Shown: positions 33,416-42,670 of the stretch, piece by piece
How positions within the stretch are numbered: the stretch's first letter is position 1
Layout: every line of letters starts with the position of its first letter
DNA from: CAZKBP01 sp964551015
Lineage (GTDB): Bacteria > Bacteroidota > Bacteroidia > Cytophagales > Microscillaceae
Length of the DNA stretch: 64,000 nucleotides
Assembly (NCBI GenBank): GCA_964551015.1
Contig: CAZKBP010000002.1
Span: 186,001-250,000, forward strand
Reading direction: 5' to 3'
Made by a program: the position numbers and the translations under genes
Notes under the pieces: generated by a model
Databases searched by the model: none
Told to the model about the DNA's origin: nothing
The model's input: only the letters and a program-made list of their open reading frames with translations

Positions 33416-34150
33416 ATGAAAATCAAATGCTTAATTGTAGATGACGAAGCCTTAGCCTTGGATGTACTCGAGAATTATATCAATCGCTTGGATCATCTGG
33501 AAATGATTGCGCGCTGTCAGAATGCCATTGAGGCTTTTAATCTCTTGCAACAGCAAACCATTGATTTGATGTTTTTGGATATCCAAATGCCTCAATTGAC
33601 GGGCATTGATTTCTTGAAAAACCTAAGCAAAGCTCCCCAAGTGATTTTTACCACGGCCTATCGAGATTACGCCATCGAGAGCTATGAATTGAATGCCACC
33701 GATTATCTACTCAAACCTATTTCTTTTGATCGCTTCCTGAAATCTATCAACAAAGTGTATCAGGTGCTTACGCCACAGCCGGTACCAGTTGTTTCTTCCG
33801 AAGCACTTTCTCAAGCTGGAAATGACCCTTTTATCTACGTGAAAGCCGATAAAAAAATGGTGCGTATTCTCTTGAAAGATATTCTTTACATCGAGAGCCT
33901 CAAGGACTACGTGCGTATCAAAACGCAGGAAAAAGAAGTAGTTGCCTACCAACGTATCAGTTATTTGGAAGAAAAACTTCCCGAAGATCAATTTCTGCGG
34001 ATTCACCGCTCCTTTATCATTGCTCGGGACAAAGTAGAAGCCTTTTCCAGCACCCACGTAGAAGTACTGGCGAAAGAAATCCCGATTGGTCGCAATTACA
34101 AAAGTGAAGTCACCAAGAATTTGGGGCAAAATAACTTACTGGATGAGTGA
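33416..34150 (+). CDS. LytTR-family response regulator
   Basis: A 244-residue protein. Residues 1-115 form a receiver domain (CLIVDDEALAL acidic pair, phospho-acceptor Asp in LMFLDIQMPQLTG, and Lys in YLLKPIS). Residues 140-240 form a LytTR DNA-binding domain (DILYIESLKDYVRIKT, FLRIHRSFIIA, IPIGRNYK). Together with the kinase upstream it forms a standard Bacteroidota two-component pair; targets are unknown. Confidence 0.93.
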   Translation: MKIKCLIVDDEALALDVLENYINRLDHLEMIARCQNAIEAFNLLQQQTIDLMFLDIQMPQLTGIDFLKNLSKAPQVIFTTAYRDYAIESYELNATDYLLKPISFDRFLKSINKVYQVLTPQPVPVVSSEALSQAGNDPFIYVKADKKMVRILLKDILYIESLKDYVRIKTQEKEVVAYQRISYLEEKLPEDQFLRIHRSFIIARDKVEAFSSTHVEVLAKEIPIGRNYKSEVTKNLGQNNLLDE

Positions 34151-34189
34151 AATTCAGTGTCTAGCATCAAACTGCTCAATAATGACTGC

Positions 34190-35293
34190 TTATATCATCC
34201 CCAAACGCCAAATACCACAGAGTAATAAAATAAATAAAGCAAAAGGAGTCAAGACCTTCCAGCAAAGATACATCAATTGATCTACCCGCAAGCGAGGGTA
34301 AGTCCAGCGTGCCCACATTTGGATAAACACCAACACAAAGGTTTTGCTAAACAACCAAAAGAAAGCTGTGATGTAGCCATAGATCGTCCCGGGTGCACCA
34401 CTCGTCCAATTGGCCAGCGCAAGACCACCGATATTAGGCAGAGGTGTGTTCCATCCTCCCAAAAATAACGTAACTCCCAAGAGGCTCACCAGAAGCATCA
34501 TCCCGTACTCGGAAAGCATAATAAAAGCCCAGCGCAGACCCGAATATTCCGTGTGATAGCCTCCAATCAATTCTGATTCTGCCTCGGGAATATCAAAAGG
34601 AGCGCGATTGCACTCGGCCAAAGAAGCAATAAAATAAATGATGAAGGTAATGCTCAAAAAAGGCATTCTAAAAATATTCCAAGTCAGAAAACCTCCCACG
34701 TGCGTAATATCGATGCCCGTCATTTTAAGTCCAAAGAGGTAGTTTTTGGCACCCTCTTGGTAATATTCGTAGTTGATCCAGATTCCTTGCTGAAAGGCAA
34801 TCGTCTGTAAATCCAAACTCTGCGCGATCATCACCACAGAAAGTATCGCCAATCCTGCCGGAATTTCATAAGAAATAATCTGAGCCACCGCCCGCATCGC
34901 CCCGAAGAGCGGGTATTTGCTATTAGAAGCCCAGCCAGCCATCAAAATACCGATCACATCCAAGGAGATAATCGCCAGCACATAAAACAAACCCACCGCT
35001 ACGCCCGAACCTACCACCGTTGGGCTGAGTGGAATGGCCGCAAAACCCGCAAATACCGCCACGAAAATAATCAAGGGGGCTATTTTGAAAAGACGCTTAT
35101 CCGCCACGGCTGGTACGATATCTTCTTTCATGAGTAGCTTCAAAATGTCGGCAGCCGTCTGCAGGACACCAAAACGCCCTACTTCCATCGGCCCCATTCG
35201 ATCCTGAATAAAAGCGGAAATTTTACGCTCAGCGTACACACCTACCAAGGCAAAGGCTGCCACGAAAGGAATTAAAATAAATAATGCAATCAA
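34190..35293 (-). CDS. nuoH: NADH-quinone oxidoreductase subunit H
   Basis: A 367-residue membrane subunit of complex I. Conserved loops are present: ERKISAFIQDRMGPMEVG, MAGWASNSKYPLFGAMRAVAQ (given in parts: GWASNSKYPLFGAMR), and NRAPFDIPEAESELIGGYHTE (NRAPFDIPEAESELIGG). Seven to eight helices. NuoH forms part of the quinone site. No other nuo gene flanks it: downstream is the convergent LytTR gene and upstream a divergent oxygenase, so the subunit is encoded apart from the rest of the complex in this window. Confidence 0.96.
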   Translation of the reverse strand: MIALFILIPFVAAFALVGVYAERKISAFIQDRMGPMEVGRFGVLQTAADILKLLMKEDIVPAVADKRLFKIAPLIIFVAVFAGFAAIPLSPTVVGSGVAVGLFYVLAIISLDVIGILMAGWASNSKYPLFGAMRAVAQIISYEIPAGLAILSVVMIAQSLDLQTIAFQQGIWINYEYYQEGAKNYLFGLKMTGIDITHVGGFLTWNIFRMPFLSITFIIYFIASLAECNRAPFDIPEAESELIGGYHTEYSGLRWAFIMLSEYGMMLLVSLLGVTLFLGGWNTPLPNIGGLALANWTSGAPGTIYGYITAFFWLFSKTFVLVFIQMWARWTYPRLRVDQLMYLCWKVLTPFALFILLLCGIWRLGMI

Positions 35294-35390
35294 ATGATTT
35301 TTATTTTATGGAATTAAGCTCAATTATAAGCATTCGTACGAAGCTTTGCAACGACCTAAGCTCAGAGCTTCGAATTCGGATAGAAATTAC

Positions 35391-35398
35391 TAAATTTG
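35391..35398 (+). promoter_or_regulatory. Promoter -7 box before the oxygenase gene
   Basis: TAAATTTG matches the -7 consensus. It lies 4 bp before an ATG at 35403 and 43 bp before the ATG at 35442, which favours the latter start. Confidence 0.35.
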
Positions 35399-35441
35399 TT
35401 TGATGAGTGATCATCTTGATAGATATAAAAAAACCTATTCC

Positions 35442-36413
35442 ATGAGCAAAGAACTGTATGACGAAATTCCCTCCTTAGATTTGGCGGATTTTAAGCAAGG
35501 AGATGAAGCCCAAAAAAATAAATTTGTCCAAGATTTAGGAGAAGCTTACCAGAGAATTGGCTTCGTAGCGATCAAAAACCACGGTCTCAGCGATGCTTTG
35601 GTGGCACAACTCTACGAGGTGTATACTCGTTTTTTCCAACTTCCTGAGCAAGTCAAACTCAAGTATGATATTCCCGAATTGGCGGGACAGCGGGGCTATA
35701 CGGGCAAGGGAAAAGAGCACGCCAAAGGACGTAGCACCGGAGATCTAAAAGAATTTTACCACGTGGGTCAGGAAGTGCCAGCGAGCGACCCACTCCACGA
35801 GGCTTACCCAGCCAATATCTTCCCAGAAGAAATTCCTGAGATGCAAGCAGTGAGCCTAGAAGCTTTCCGTACATTAGAAAATACCGGAAAAGCCCTCCTG
35901 AGTGCCATTGCTCTCTACTTGAATCTGGATGAGAATTATTTTGAAGATAAAGTTACTTATGGTAATAGTATTCTGAGAGCCATTCATTATTTCCCGATTG
36001 AAAATCCAGATGCGATTCCCGAAGATGCGGTTCGTGCGGCAGAGCACGGGGATATTAATTTGATCACATTGCTGATGGGAGCCAGTGCCGAGGGTCTGCA
36101 GATTCTCCGAAAAGATGGAAAATGGATTCCGGTAACGGCTCTCCCCGAACAAATTGTGGTCAATGTGGGGGATATGCTCGAGCGACTCACCAATAATCGC
36201 CTCAAATCAACGATCCATCGGGTGGTCAATCCTCCCAAGGCACAAATGCAAACCTCTCGTTATTCTATTCCCTTTTTCATGCATCCTCGCCCAGAGATGG
36301 ACTTGTCTTGTCTGGAAAATTGCGTAGATGCTACGAATCCTAAGCAATATCCAGATATCAACGCGGGTACTTTCTTGGAGCAAAGATTAGCCGAGATCGG
36401 ATTAAAAAAATAA
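35442..36413 (+). CDS. Isopenicillin N synthase-like 2OG-Fe(II)-type oxygenase
   Basis: A 323-residue protein from the ATG at 35442 (MSKELYDEIPSLDLADF); an ATG at 35403 would give 336 residues but sits at the promoter. The N-terminal DIOX_N region contains GFVAIKNHGL. The iron ligands are H-x-D in EHGDINLITLL and His in STIHRVVNPP, and the R-x-S motif SRYSIPFF is present. It should be a soluble non-heme iron oxygenase; the substrate is unknown and no biosynthetic cluster surrounds it. Confidence 0.88.
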   Translation: MSKELYDEIPSLDLADFKQGDEAQKNKFVQDLGEAYQRIGFVAIKNHGLSDALVAQLYEVYTRFFQLPEQVKLKYDIPELAGQRGYTGKGKEHAKGRSTGDLKEFYHVGQEVPASDPLHEAYPANIFPEEIPEMQAVSLEAFRTLENTGKALLSAIALYLNLDENYFEDKVTYGNSILRAIHYFPIENPDAIPEDAVRAAEHGDINLITLLMGASAEGLQILRKDGKWIPVTALPEQIVVNVGDMLERLTNNRLKSTIHRVVNPPKAQMQTSRYSIPFFMHPRPEMDLSCLENCVDATNPKQYPDINAGTFLEQRLAEIGLKK

Positions 36414-36486
36414 AAGTCATCTGATCTGAGGCACCAGAGGGAAAGCTTGGCTTAAAAATCTTCTGGTGCACATTTATCTGAGAGGA

Positions 36487-37683
36487 ATGCAAGTAAAAGT
36501 AAAAAAGATTCGCCATTACATTTTCCTAAAAGATATTGCTTGGCTCTCTGTGGCTGCTTTCGGGGGGCCACAGGTGCACTTGGCTCTATTCATTGACCTC
36601 TTTGTCAAAAAACGAGGCTACCTAACCGAGAAAGACTTCTTAGAACTGAATGCGCTCTGCCAAATTCTGCCCGGGCCTACTTCTACGCAAACGGTCACGG
36701 CCTTGGGTTTTAAGATAGGTGGCCCTTCCCTCGCTTATCTGACCCTTTTGGTTTGGTCATTTCCGGCAGTATCGATCATGACTACTTTCGGTATTTTGAT
36801 TTCCTATTTTGATGACCAACAAATTTCTTTAGAATTTATGCGATTTGTACAGCCGATGGCAGTGGGTTTCGTCTGTTATGCTGCTTATCGGATCACCACG
36901 ATGGTTATTAATACAAAAACCGGTTTTGTACTTATGGTACTGGCGGCGGTGGCGGCTTATTTTTTACGATCGCCCTGGGTATTCCCCTTGGTGGTCGTAG
37001 CCAGTGCGGTTGTAACTTCTTTCAAATTTAAGAAACAGCCCAAGGAGCATGACAAACAGTTAAAAGTACAGTGGGGCAATTTTTTCCTATTTTGGGGCGT
37101 GTTGATCGGGGCGGCCGTCTTGGGTGGCTTAACCCGATCTTTGCCCATTCGTCTGTTTGAAAATTTTTACAGGAATGGCAGTTTTATTTTTGGGGGTGGG
37201 CAGGTTCTCATTCCGGTTTTGTTGACGGAGTTCGTCAAATTCAAGCAGTATTTGACGGCCGATGAGTTCTTATCTGGTTATGGACTAGCGCAATTGGTAC
37301 CAGGGCCTGTATTTGCCTTCTGTGCCTTTATTGGTGTATTATCTATGCGAGATTACGGGATTGGTGGGCAGATTTTGGGTGGTTTTATCGCTAGTGCGGG
37401 TATTTTCTTACCGGGGACTTTTATTATTTTTTTCGTGATTCGCTTCTGGGAACAGCTAAAAAAATTCCGAGTGGTTAAAGCGTCCTTAGAGGGAATTCAC
37501 GCAGGGAGTTCGGGGCTAGTCGTAGCGGCGGCCTTGTTGCTTTTTTTCCCCCTGGCCGACGATCCACTCAATGTGGGCATTGTTCTGCTGACTGTTTTGC
37601 TGCTACGGCTTACCAAGGTTCCTTTACCGCTTCTCATTTTTTTGGCTTTGATCCTGGGCATTGGGTATGATCTGCTGAGATAG
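36487..37683 (+). CDS. chrA: Chromate transporter, long-chain form
   Basis: A 398-residue protein made of two homologous CHR domains. The first has FGGPQVHLALF and LPGPTSTQTVTALG; the second has FGGGQVLIPVL and LVPGPVFAF. About ten membrane helices. Long-chain ChrA proteins export chromate, but many homologues have unproved substrates. I use the ATG at 36487, with GAGAGGA just upstream; a GTG seven codons earlier is less likely. Confidence 0.9.
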   Translation: MQVKVKKIRHYIFLKDIAWLSVAAFGGPQVHLALFIDLFVKKRGYLTEKDFLELNALCQILPGPTSTQTVTALGFKIGGPSLAYLTLLVWSFPAVSIMTTFGILISYFDDQQISLEFMRFVQPMAVGFVCYAAYRITTMVINTKTGFVLMVLAAVAAYFLRSPWVFPLVVVASAVVTSFKFKKQPKEHDKQLKVQWGNFFLFWGVLIGAAVLGGLTRSLPIRLFENFYRNGSFIFGGGQVLIPVLLTEFVKFKQYLTADEFLSGYGLAQLVPGPVFAFCAFIGVLSMRDYGIGGQILGGFIASAGIFLPGTFIIFFVIRFWEQLKKFRVVKASLEGIHAGSSGLVVAAALLLFFPLADDPLNVGIVLLTVLLLRLTKVPLPLLIFLALILGIGYDLLR

Positions 37684-38014
37684 TTTCTGCTTTCCACTTT
37701 TATTTCTATTAGTCTATTTAATTAGTCGATTAATCGTTCCTATCTTACTTTTTATCTAAAATAAGTCTTAGTGAGTACTTCTAAATTTGGTCAGTGTTAT
37801 GTACATTTGAGTGAGCAAACTGATTTGCTTGGATAGTTTTGAGATGCAACCTGACTAACCAAGAAGTTCAACGATATCTTTACCAAGTCATTTTCCTAGC
37901 AGAAAATATCTCTTTCTTCAAATAATAATTGTGAGGATTGCTAAACGCGAGCCTCTCTTGGGCGTTTATACATGGAGACAGCAAATATTCAAGTACTCAA
38001 TCTAAAATCAATTC
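37684..38014. other. 331-bp gap before the STAS-like gene
   Basis: No gene. A -7-type box TAAATTTG is at 37792-37799 without a clear -33 partner, and a weaker TATCTTTA near 37880. If the first is used the downstream gene has a leader of about 200 nt. A small AACGC/GCGTT hairpin lies near 37947-37969. Confidence 0.45.
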
Positions 38015-38416
38015 ATGGAAGCACTTTTACAGAAAAGTTACGCGGTTATTAACCATCACCCGAACTTAAACCTCATCAGTCTGCATTTGGTCAGAGAAGT
38101 TAATTTTAATGACTACAAATCGGTGATGAATATCGTGCTAGAAAAGCTAGTGGAAAAAAATTGTCTATCATTGATTATGGATCAGCGTTATGTTGAGGAC
38201 TTGGGTATGGAAGAAACGGCTTGGTTTATCTCTAATTGGTTTCCTAGAATTAGCAAAATAGTCAAAGATCAGTTCAAATTAAGTCTCATCTCTTCCAAGA
38301 GCCTCTATGCCCGTATGGGCAGTGAATACATCATCAATACCCTAGCTAGTAAAAGTAAGTTTGTTTTACAATCGCATCGGACCATGGATGAGGCACTCAA
38401 ATGGATCAGTGAATGA
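38015..38416 (+). CDS. STAS/SpoIIAA-like small protein
   Basis: A 133-residue soluble protein with alternating strands and helices: LNLISLHLVREVNFNDYKSV, LSLIMDQRYVEDLGMEETAWF and FKLSLISSKSLYARMGSEYI (each at most 20 residues shown). The D-x-R strand and the overall length resemble SpoIIAA-like/STAS domains that occur in Cytophagales next to phospho-switch proteins. The neighbour 82 bp downstream is SiaC-like, which fits. The assignment is tentative. Confidence 0.55.
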   Translation: MEALLQKSYAVINHHPNLNLISLHLVREVNFNDYKSVMNIVLEKLVEKNCLSLIMDQRYVEDLGMEETAWFISNWFPRISKIVKDQFKLSLISSKSLYARMGSEYIINTLASKSKFVLQSHRTMDEALKWISE

Positions 38417-38498
38417 CAATTTGAACTAATTATTTGATTAATCCTCAGCATTCACTTATTTTTCAAGTAAATTTTTTAGCATCCAAAACTTCATCTGT

Positions 38499-38909
38499 AT
38501 GCAAATCGAAGCACTCGTGATTGAAGGAAACGAGGGACTACCCCACGTGAACTTTCAGCAAGGACATTTAGCACTCTCTGGCAACTCTTTTCCTGAGGAT
38601 GCCATTCAGTTTTTTACCCCTTTAATTAATTGGATAGACCGTTATGCCGAAAGTGAATATGTGCAAAGCTCCGAAAACCAAACGCACTTTACCTGTCAGG
38701 TTGGTTATTTTAATACAGGTTCTCGTCCTTTTATGCTTACCATTGTCAAACAGATCAATGAATTAGCGCGCAAAGGCCACCCGGTCAAATTTCAGTGGTA
38801 TTATGAAGGAGAACCTGAGGATTTGTTGGAAGATGATGATCTGAATTTTGATGAATTGATCGATGACTTTGTGCTGGACGTAGATTTTATTCCCGTAAAG
38901 GGTAAATAA
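38499..38909 (+). CDS. SiaC/DUF1987-like regulatory protein
   Basis: A 136-residue protein matching the SiaC family: EALVIEGNEGLPHVNFQQG, LALSGNSFPEDAIQFFTPL followed by INWIDRY, then VGYFNTGSRPFMLTIVKQI and VKFQWYYEGEPEDLLEDD. In the studied family a Thr or Ser in the YFNTxS segment is the phosphorylation site, and one is present here (YFNTGS). It should be a switch protein. No kinase (SiaB) or PP2C phosphatase (SiaA) gene is adjacent. Confidence 0.8.
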   Translation: MQIEALVIEGNEGLPHVNFQQGHLALSGNSFPEDAIQFFTPLINWIDRYAESEYVQSSENQTHFTCQVGYFNTGSRPFMLTIVKQINELARKGHPVKFQWYYEGEPEDLLEDDDLNFDELIDDFVLDVDFIPVKGK

Positions 38910-38948
38910 TCCACATAGAAAGGCTTTTTGTTGGATGAACTACAAGAA

Positions 38949-39050
38949 ACGGCTCAAATCTTATTCGCGAATTTTAGCTACTTTTCCTGCCAAAGGAATT
39001 CCTTTCGTGGGAAAATAGCTGAGCATTCAACAAAATAAAACTCGAGCCGT
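38949..39050. other. Three-tier nested inverted repeat between convergent genes
   Basis: Outer arms ACGGCTC (38949-38955) and GAGCCGT (39044-39050). Middle arms AGCTA-C-TTTTCC (38976-38987) and GGAAAATAGCT (39010-39020) with one bulge. Inner palindrome AAAGGAATTCCTTT (38992-39005). It fills most of the 161-bp gap between the ends of the SiaC-like gene and ftsZ. No T-run is attached, so it may be a processed 3' structure or a small mobile remnant. Confidence 0.6.
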
Positions 39051-39070
39051 CTTTCAACTTCTGCTCCGCA

Positions 39071-40552
39071 TCAATCAGGCTTATCTGTAAAAAATTTATT
39101 ATTGCCCAAAATCTGATTGTCGTCGTTGAGCTTAAAGCGAGAAATATTGTTCTCCGAAGAATGAGGCGGATCAATTAGCTTTACATTCCGACGCAGGTAA
39201 GCAGGAATCTCAATCTTTTCTTTCAAACCCTCGGTGGTGTCTAAGCTTTTGCTAAGTTTTTTGAGTTTATTGATGCGTTCGTCTGCCTGCTTGGTCAAGC
39301 GTTCCTTTTTAAGGTCAATTTCTGATTTTTGATTAACGATTTGGTCATCTTCCAAGGAATCCTCGTCGTCGTCCACATCATCATCTAGATTAAAGACCAC
39401 CTTTTCCTGGTCCTGATTATTTTCCTGCTCTGGTTGTTGAGAAACATTTTTGGGCTTAATGTCAAAAACAAAGTTGCGATTTTCCTCAGGAGAGGGTTGT
39501 TTTTCTGGTTTGGGTTCGCTTTCCTGAGAAGTTGCTTGGGGTTTCTTTACAAAGTCTTGCGCTTGGTTCTTAGCAGCATCTTCGTCAAAACCAGTAGCGA
39601 TGATGGTTACCTGAATGCTGTCGCCGAGGGTAGGATCTATGCCCGTACCGAAGATCATATCGGCATCGTCTCCTACTTTCTCCTCGATGTAGCTGGTGAT
39701 GGAAGTAAGTTCTTCCATTTGTAGCTCAGATTTCTCCCCAGACATGATAGAAAGCAGAATCTTTTTCGCACCGTGGATAGATTTGTTATTCAGTAAAGGC
39801 GAGGTAAGTGCTTCCTGACCCGCGCGGATGGCTCGGTTTTCTCCTTCGGTTTTGGCGGAGCCCATCACTGCCGCTCCAGAGTTGCGCATCACCGTCTTAA
39901 CGTCCTCAAAATCCACGTTTACATATTGAGGTACGGTGATTAGTTCAGCGATTCCTTTGGCCGCGGTAGACAAAATATTGTCCGCTTGGGCAAAAGCTTC
40001 ACTCATTTTGAGATTACCGTAGATTTCCAGCAATTTATCATTGGAGATGACCAAGAGCGTATCACAGGTTTCTCGCAGAGCAGCGGTTCCCATTTCGGCA
40101 TATTTTCTTTTTTTCTTCCCTTCGAAGGTAAAAGGAGCCGTTACGATGGCTACAGTCAGAATTCCTAACTCTCTGGCAATTTCGGCAATGATCGGAGCCC
40201 CCCCGGTTCCCGTACCACCACCCATACCCGCCGTGATAAAGAGCATCTTCGTACTGTGGCTGAGTAGTTCACGGATTTCTTCTTTGCTTTCTAGCGCAGC
40301 TTCTCGGCCAATTTCAGGGTTCGCACCAGCCCCTAAACCTTCGGTCAGGTTGGCTCCAATTTGTAGTTTGGCAGGAACAGGGCTGAGATTGAGGGCTTGA
40401 ATATCCGTGTTGCAGACAATAAACTCTACATCCTTAATACCTTTGTTGTACATGTAACTCACGGCATTGCTACCGCCACCACCGACACCAATGACCTTGA
40501 TAATGGAATTGGCATTGGTAGGTAAATTGAATTCATACTTTTTTTCTTCCAT
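39071..40552 (-). CDS. ftsZ: Cell division protein FtsZ
   Basis: A 493-residue tubulin-like GTPase forming the division ring. GTP-binding signature GMGGGTGTGGAP near residue 105, VIGVGGGGSNAV at the N-terminus, and the T7-loop region NVDFEDVKTVM. After residue about 320 there is a 120-residue acidic linker typical of Bacteroidota and a terminal segment IPAYLRRNVKL that resembles the conserved FtsA-binding peptide, followed by an unusually long extra tail of about 40 residues. Last gene of the leftward murC-ftsQ-ftsA-ftsZ set. Confidence 0.97.
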   Translation of the reverse strand: MEEKKYEFNLPTNANSIIKVIGVGGGGSNAVSYMYNKGIKDVEFIVCNTDIQALNLSPVPAKLQIGANLTEGLGAGANPEIGREAALESKEEIRELLSHSTKMLFITAGMGGGTGTGGAPIIAEIARELGILTVAIVTAPFTFEGKKKRKYAEMGTAALRETCDTLLVISNDKLLEIYGNLKMSEAFAQADNILSTAAKGIAELITVPQYVNVDFEDVKTVMRNSGAAVMGSAKTEGENRAIRAGQEALTSPLLNNKSIHGAKKILLSIMSGEKSELQMEELTSITSYIEEKVGDDADMIFGTGIDPTLGDSIQVTIIATGFDEDAAKNQAQDFVKKPQATSQESEPKPEKQPSPEENRNFVFDIKPKNVSQQPEQENNQDQEKVVFNLDDDVDDDEDSLEDDQIVNQKSEIDLKKERLTKQADERINKLKKLSKSLDTTEGLKEKIEIPAYLRRNVKLIDPPHSSENNISRFKLNDDNQILGNNKFFTDKPD

Positions 40553-40600
40553 AAGTAATGCCTAGTCAGGGGGTTTAAAATATCTTTTGCTTTATTTGAA

Positions 40601-41902
40601 TCAATAGTCGTCTTTGTTGTCGAAATCGTCGATGAGTAGTCCCTTGGTTCTTTCTATGATTTTTCGGAAAAAATCTGCGCTGTTAGATTGTTTTTCACCA
40701 CGAGCCGTTTTGACCGTGCTTTTGGTTTGTTGATAGCGATTTTCACGATAATCTAGCTCTTGAAACCCAGCCTGCACCAGTCCCACGGTGGTCGCGTACA
40801 TGGGGCTTTTGGCTACTTCTACTTTGGTTTTTCCTAAATATTCGTTGGGGTGTCCGATACGAGTGTCCATTTGGGTCATGTATTGAAAAAGGTTCTCACA
40901 GTTTTTTAGTTGTGAGCCTCCCCCCGTAATGACCAAGCCACCTACTAATTTATTGACGTAACCAGATTTGATAAGTTCATTATGCACGAGTTCGATAATT
41001 TCCTGCATTCTGGCCTCGATAATATGTGCCAGATTTTTGATGGAAATTTCTTTGGGAGAGCGATTTCTCAAACCAGGAATAGACACGAATTCGTTCTCGC
41101 TGGCCTCTTCGGCAATGGCTTTACCAAATTTTATTTTCAGCCTTTCGGCTTGATTTTCCATAATTTTACATCCCTCTTTGATATCTGAGGTAATGATGTG
41201 ACCTCCAAAGGGAATGACTGCCGTGTGTCGGATCACATTTTCGTAGAATACAGCCACATCCGTGGTTCCCCCTCCGATATCGATGAGTGCGATTCCAGCT
41301 TCCTTCTCTTCATCCGTTAGCACGGACATGCTAGAAGCGATTGGCTCTAAAATCAGGAGGTCAATCTCCAGACCAGAGCGTTTTACGCAGCGATTAATAT
41401 TTTTGATGGCCGTGGTTTGAGCCGTGATGATGTTAAAATCGGCTTCCAATCTCACTCCGGACATACCCACGGGCTCTTGAATGCCAGTCTCGAAGTCTAC
41501 GGTATAATCTTGGGGCATCACGTGAATGATATCGTTACCGGGTGGGGTAACCGTGCGATACATATCATTGGTGAGCCGTTTCACATCCTCAATGGTAATT
41601 TCATCATCTGTATTACGGCTAATGCTTCCTCTTTGGGTAATACTCTTGATGTGTTGCCCAGCGATTCCCACGTTCACCACGCGAATCAGGGTGCCAGACG
41701 TTTTTTCGGCCTCTTCGATGGCCTCGCCAATTGCGTTTACGGTTTTGTCAATATTGGTTACGACGCCACGAATCACACCGTGCGATTCTGCCTTACCCAT
41801 TCCCAATATCTCTATTTTGCCAAATTTGTCTTTCCTTCCTACCAGGGCACAAATCTTGGTACTGCCTATATCCAGTCCTACTACAATTTTATCTTTTTGC
41901 AT
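40601..41902 (-). CDS. ftsA: Cell division protein FtsA
   Basis: A 433-residue actin-like protein that tethers FtsZ to the membrane. Visible: VVGLDIGSTKICALVG (phosphate 1), LIDIGGGTTDVAVF (phosphate 2), and GGLVITGGGSQL (adenosine). The C-terminal amphipathic segment FFRKIIERTKGLLIDDF is the likely membrane-targeting helix. It is separated from ftsQ by only 4 bp and from ftsZ by 48 bp. Confidence 0.96.
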   Translation of the reverse strand: MQKDKIVVGLDIGSTKICALVGRKDKFGKIEILGMGKAESHGVIRGVVTNIDKTVNAIGEAIEEAEKTSGTLIRVVNVGIAGQHIKSITQRGSISRNTDDEITIEDVKRLTNDMYRTVTPPGNDIIHVMPQDYTVDFETGIQEPVGMSGVRLEADFNIITAQTTAIKNINRCVKRSGLEIDLLILEPIASSMSVLTDEEKEAGIALIDIGGGTTDVAVFYENVIRHTAVIPFGGHIITSDIKEGCKIMENQAERLKIKFGKAIAEEASENEFVSIPGLRNRSPKEISIKNLAHIIEARMQEIIELVHNELIKSGYVNKLVGGLVITGGGSQLKNCENLFQYMTQMDTRIGHPNEYLGKTKVEVAKSPMYATTVGLVQAGFQELDYRENRYQQTKSTVKTARGEKQSNSADFFRKIIERTKGLLIDDFDNKDDY

Positions 41903-41906
41903 AAAT

Positions 41907-42665
41907 CTATTCGCAAATTATTTGGTTGTCGTACTTCAAGTTGACTTTTTGATATGCATCCCATCCTTTTAGCCTGAGAATTTCTTGGTAAAAGATTTTC
42001 AGCTTTTTTAACTTACTTGCAATATTTTGGCATCTTCCAAACGTGATCACCTGATCGCCTACTTGTGTGTACATGGTTACTTCTCGTTTTCGGTTCATAT
42101 GCAGTTGCGCGATCTGGGCTTTGAGAAAATCATCTCGTTGAATTGCATTGATGAGTACCAACAAGTTATGATCTTTACGCTCAAACTGGGGCAACTCGCT
42201 ATCTTTTTCACGAGTAACCAATAAAACCCTCGCGGTGAACCTATCTAACACTGGCATAATCTTGCCCGAGCTATCTATGTAAAAATCTGGCCTTTTCTCA
42301 CGAACAAATCTTGCAATAGGACGAGTTAGCCTGATATCTACATAAAGGTCGCCGTTCAAATCACGTGCAATTTCGCAATGATCTACAAAGAGATTCGCCT
42401 TTACTTTGGACTCCAGTGACTTTATGGACACATCCCTAAAAGAGAGATTGCCCAAATTTTTATCTTGGTCGCTATTTAGTAATCTTTGTATTTCCAAAGA
42501 ATCCAGAAAGTAATTACCCTCTTGATTCTCTATGTTCACGTGTATGTAGCCAATTTTTTTCCCGTTGATACTGTTTTCAATCAAAGCTAAGATTGAGAAC
42601 AATACTACGGCGCCCAAAATAATCCTTACACTTCTTTTCAATTTAATTCTACTACCGGGTGCCAT
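41907..42665 (-). CDS. ftsQ: Cell division protein FtsQ/DivIB
   Basis: A 252-residue bitopic protein: a basic N-terminus, one transmembrane helix (residues 14-30, IILGAVVLFSILALIE), a POTRA-like part (YIHVNIEN, then FRDVSIKSLESKV) and a beta domain with RLTRPIARF and FYIDSSGKIMP. Position between murC (5 bp) and ftsA confirms the identity. Confidence 0.9.
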   Translation of the reverse strand: MAPGSRIKLKRSVRIILGAVVLFSILALIENSINGKKIGYIHVNIENQEGNYFLDSLEIQRLLNSDQDKNLGNLSFRDVSIKSLESKVKANLFVDHCEIARDLNGDLYVDIRLTRPIARFVREKRPDFYIDSSGKIMPVLDRFTARVLLVTREKDSELPQFERKDHNLLVLINAIQRDDFLKAQIAQLHMNRKREVTMYTQVGDQVITFGRCQNIASKLKKLKIFYQEILRLKGWDAYQKVNLKYDNQIICE

Positions 42666-42670
42666 AGATG

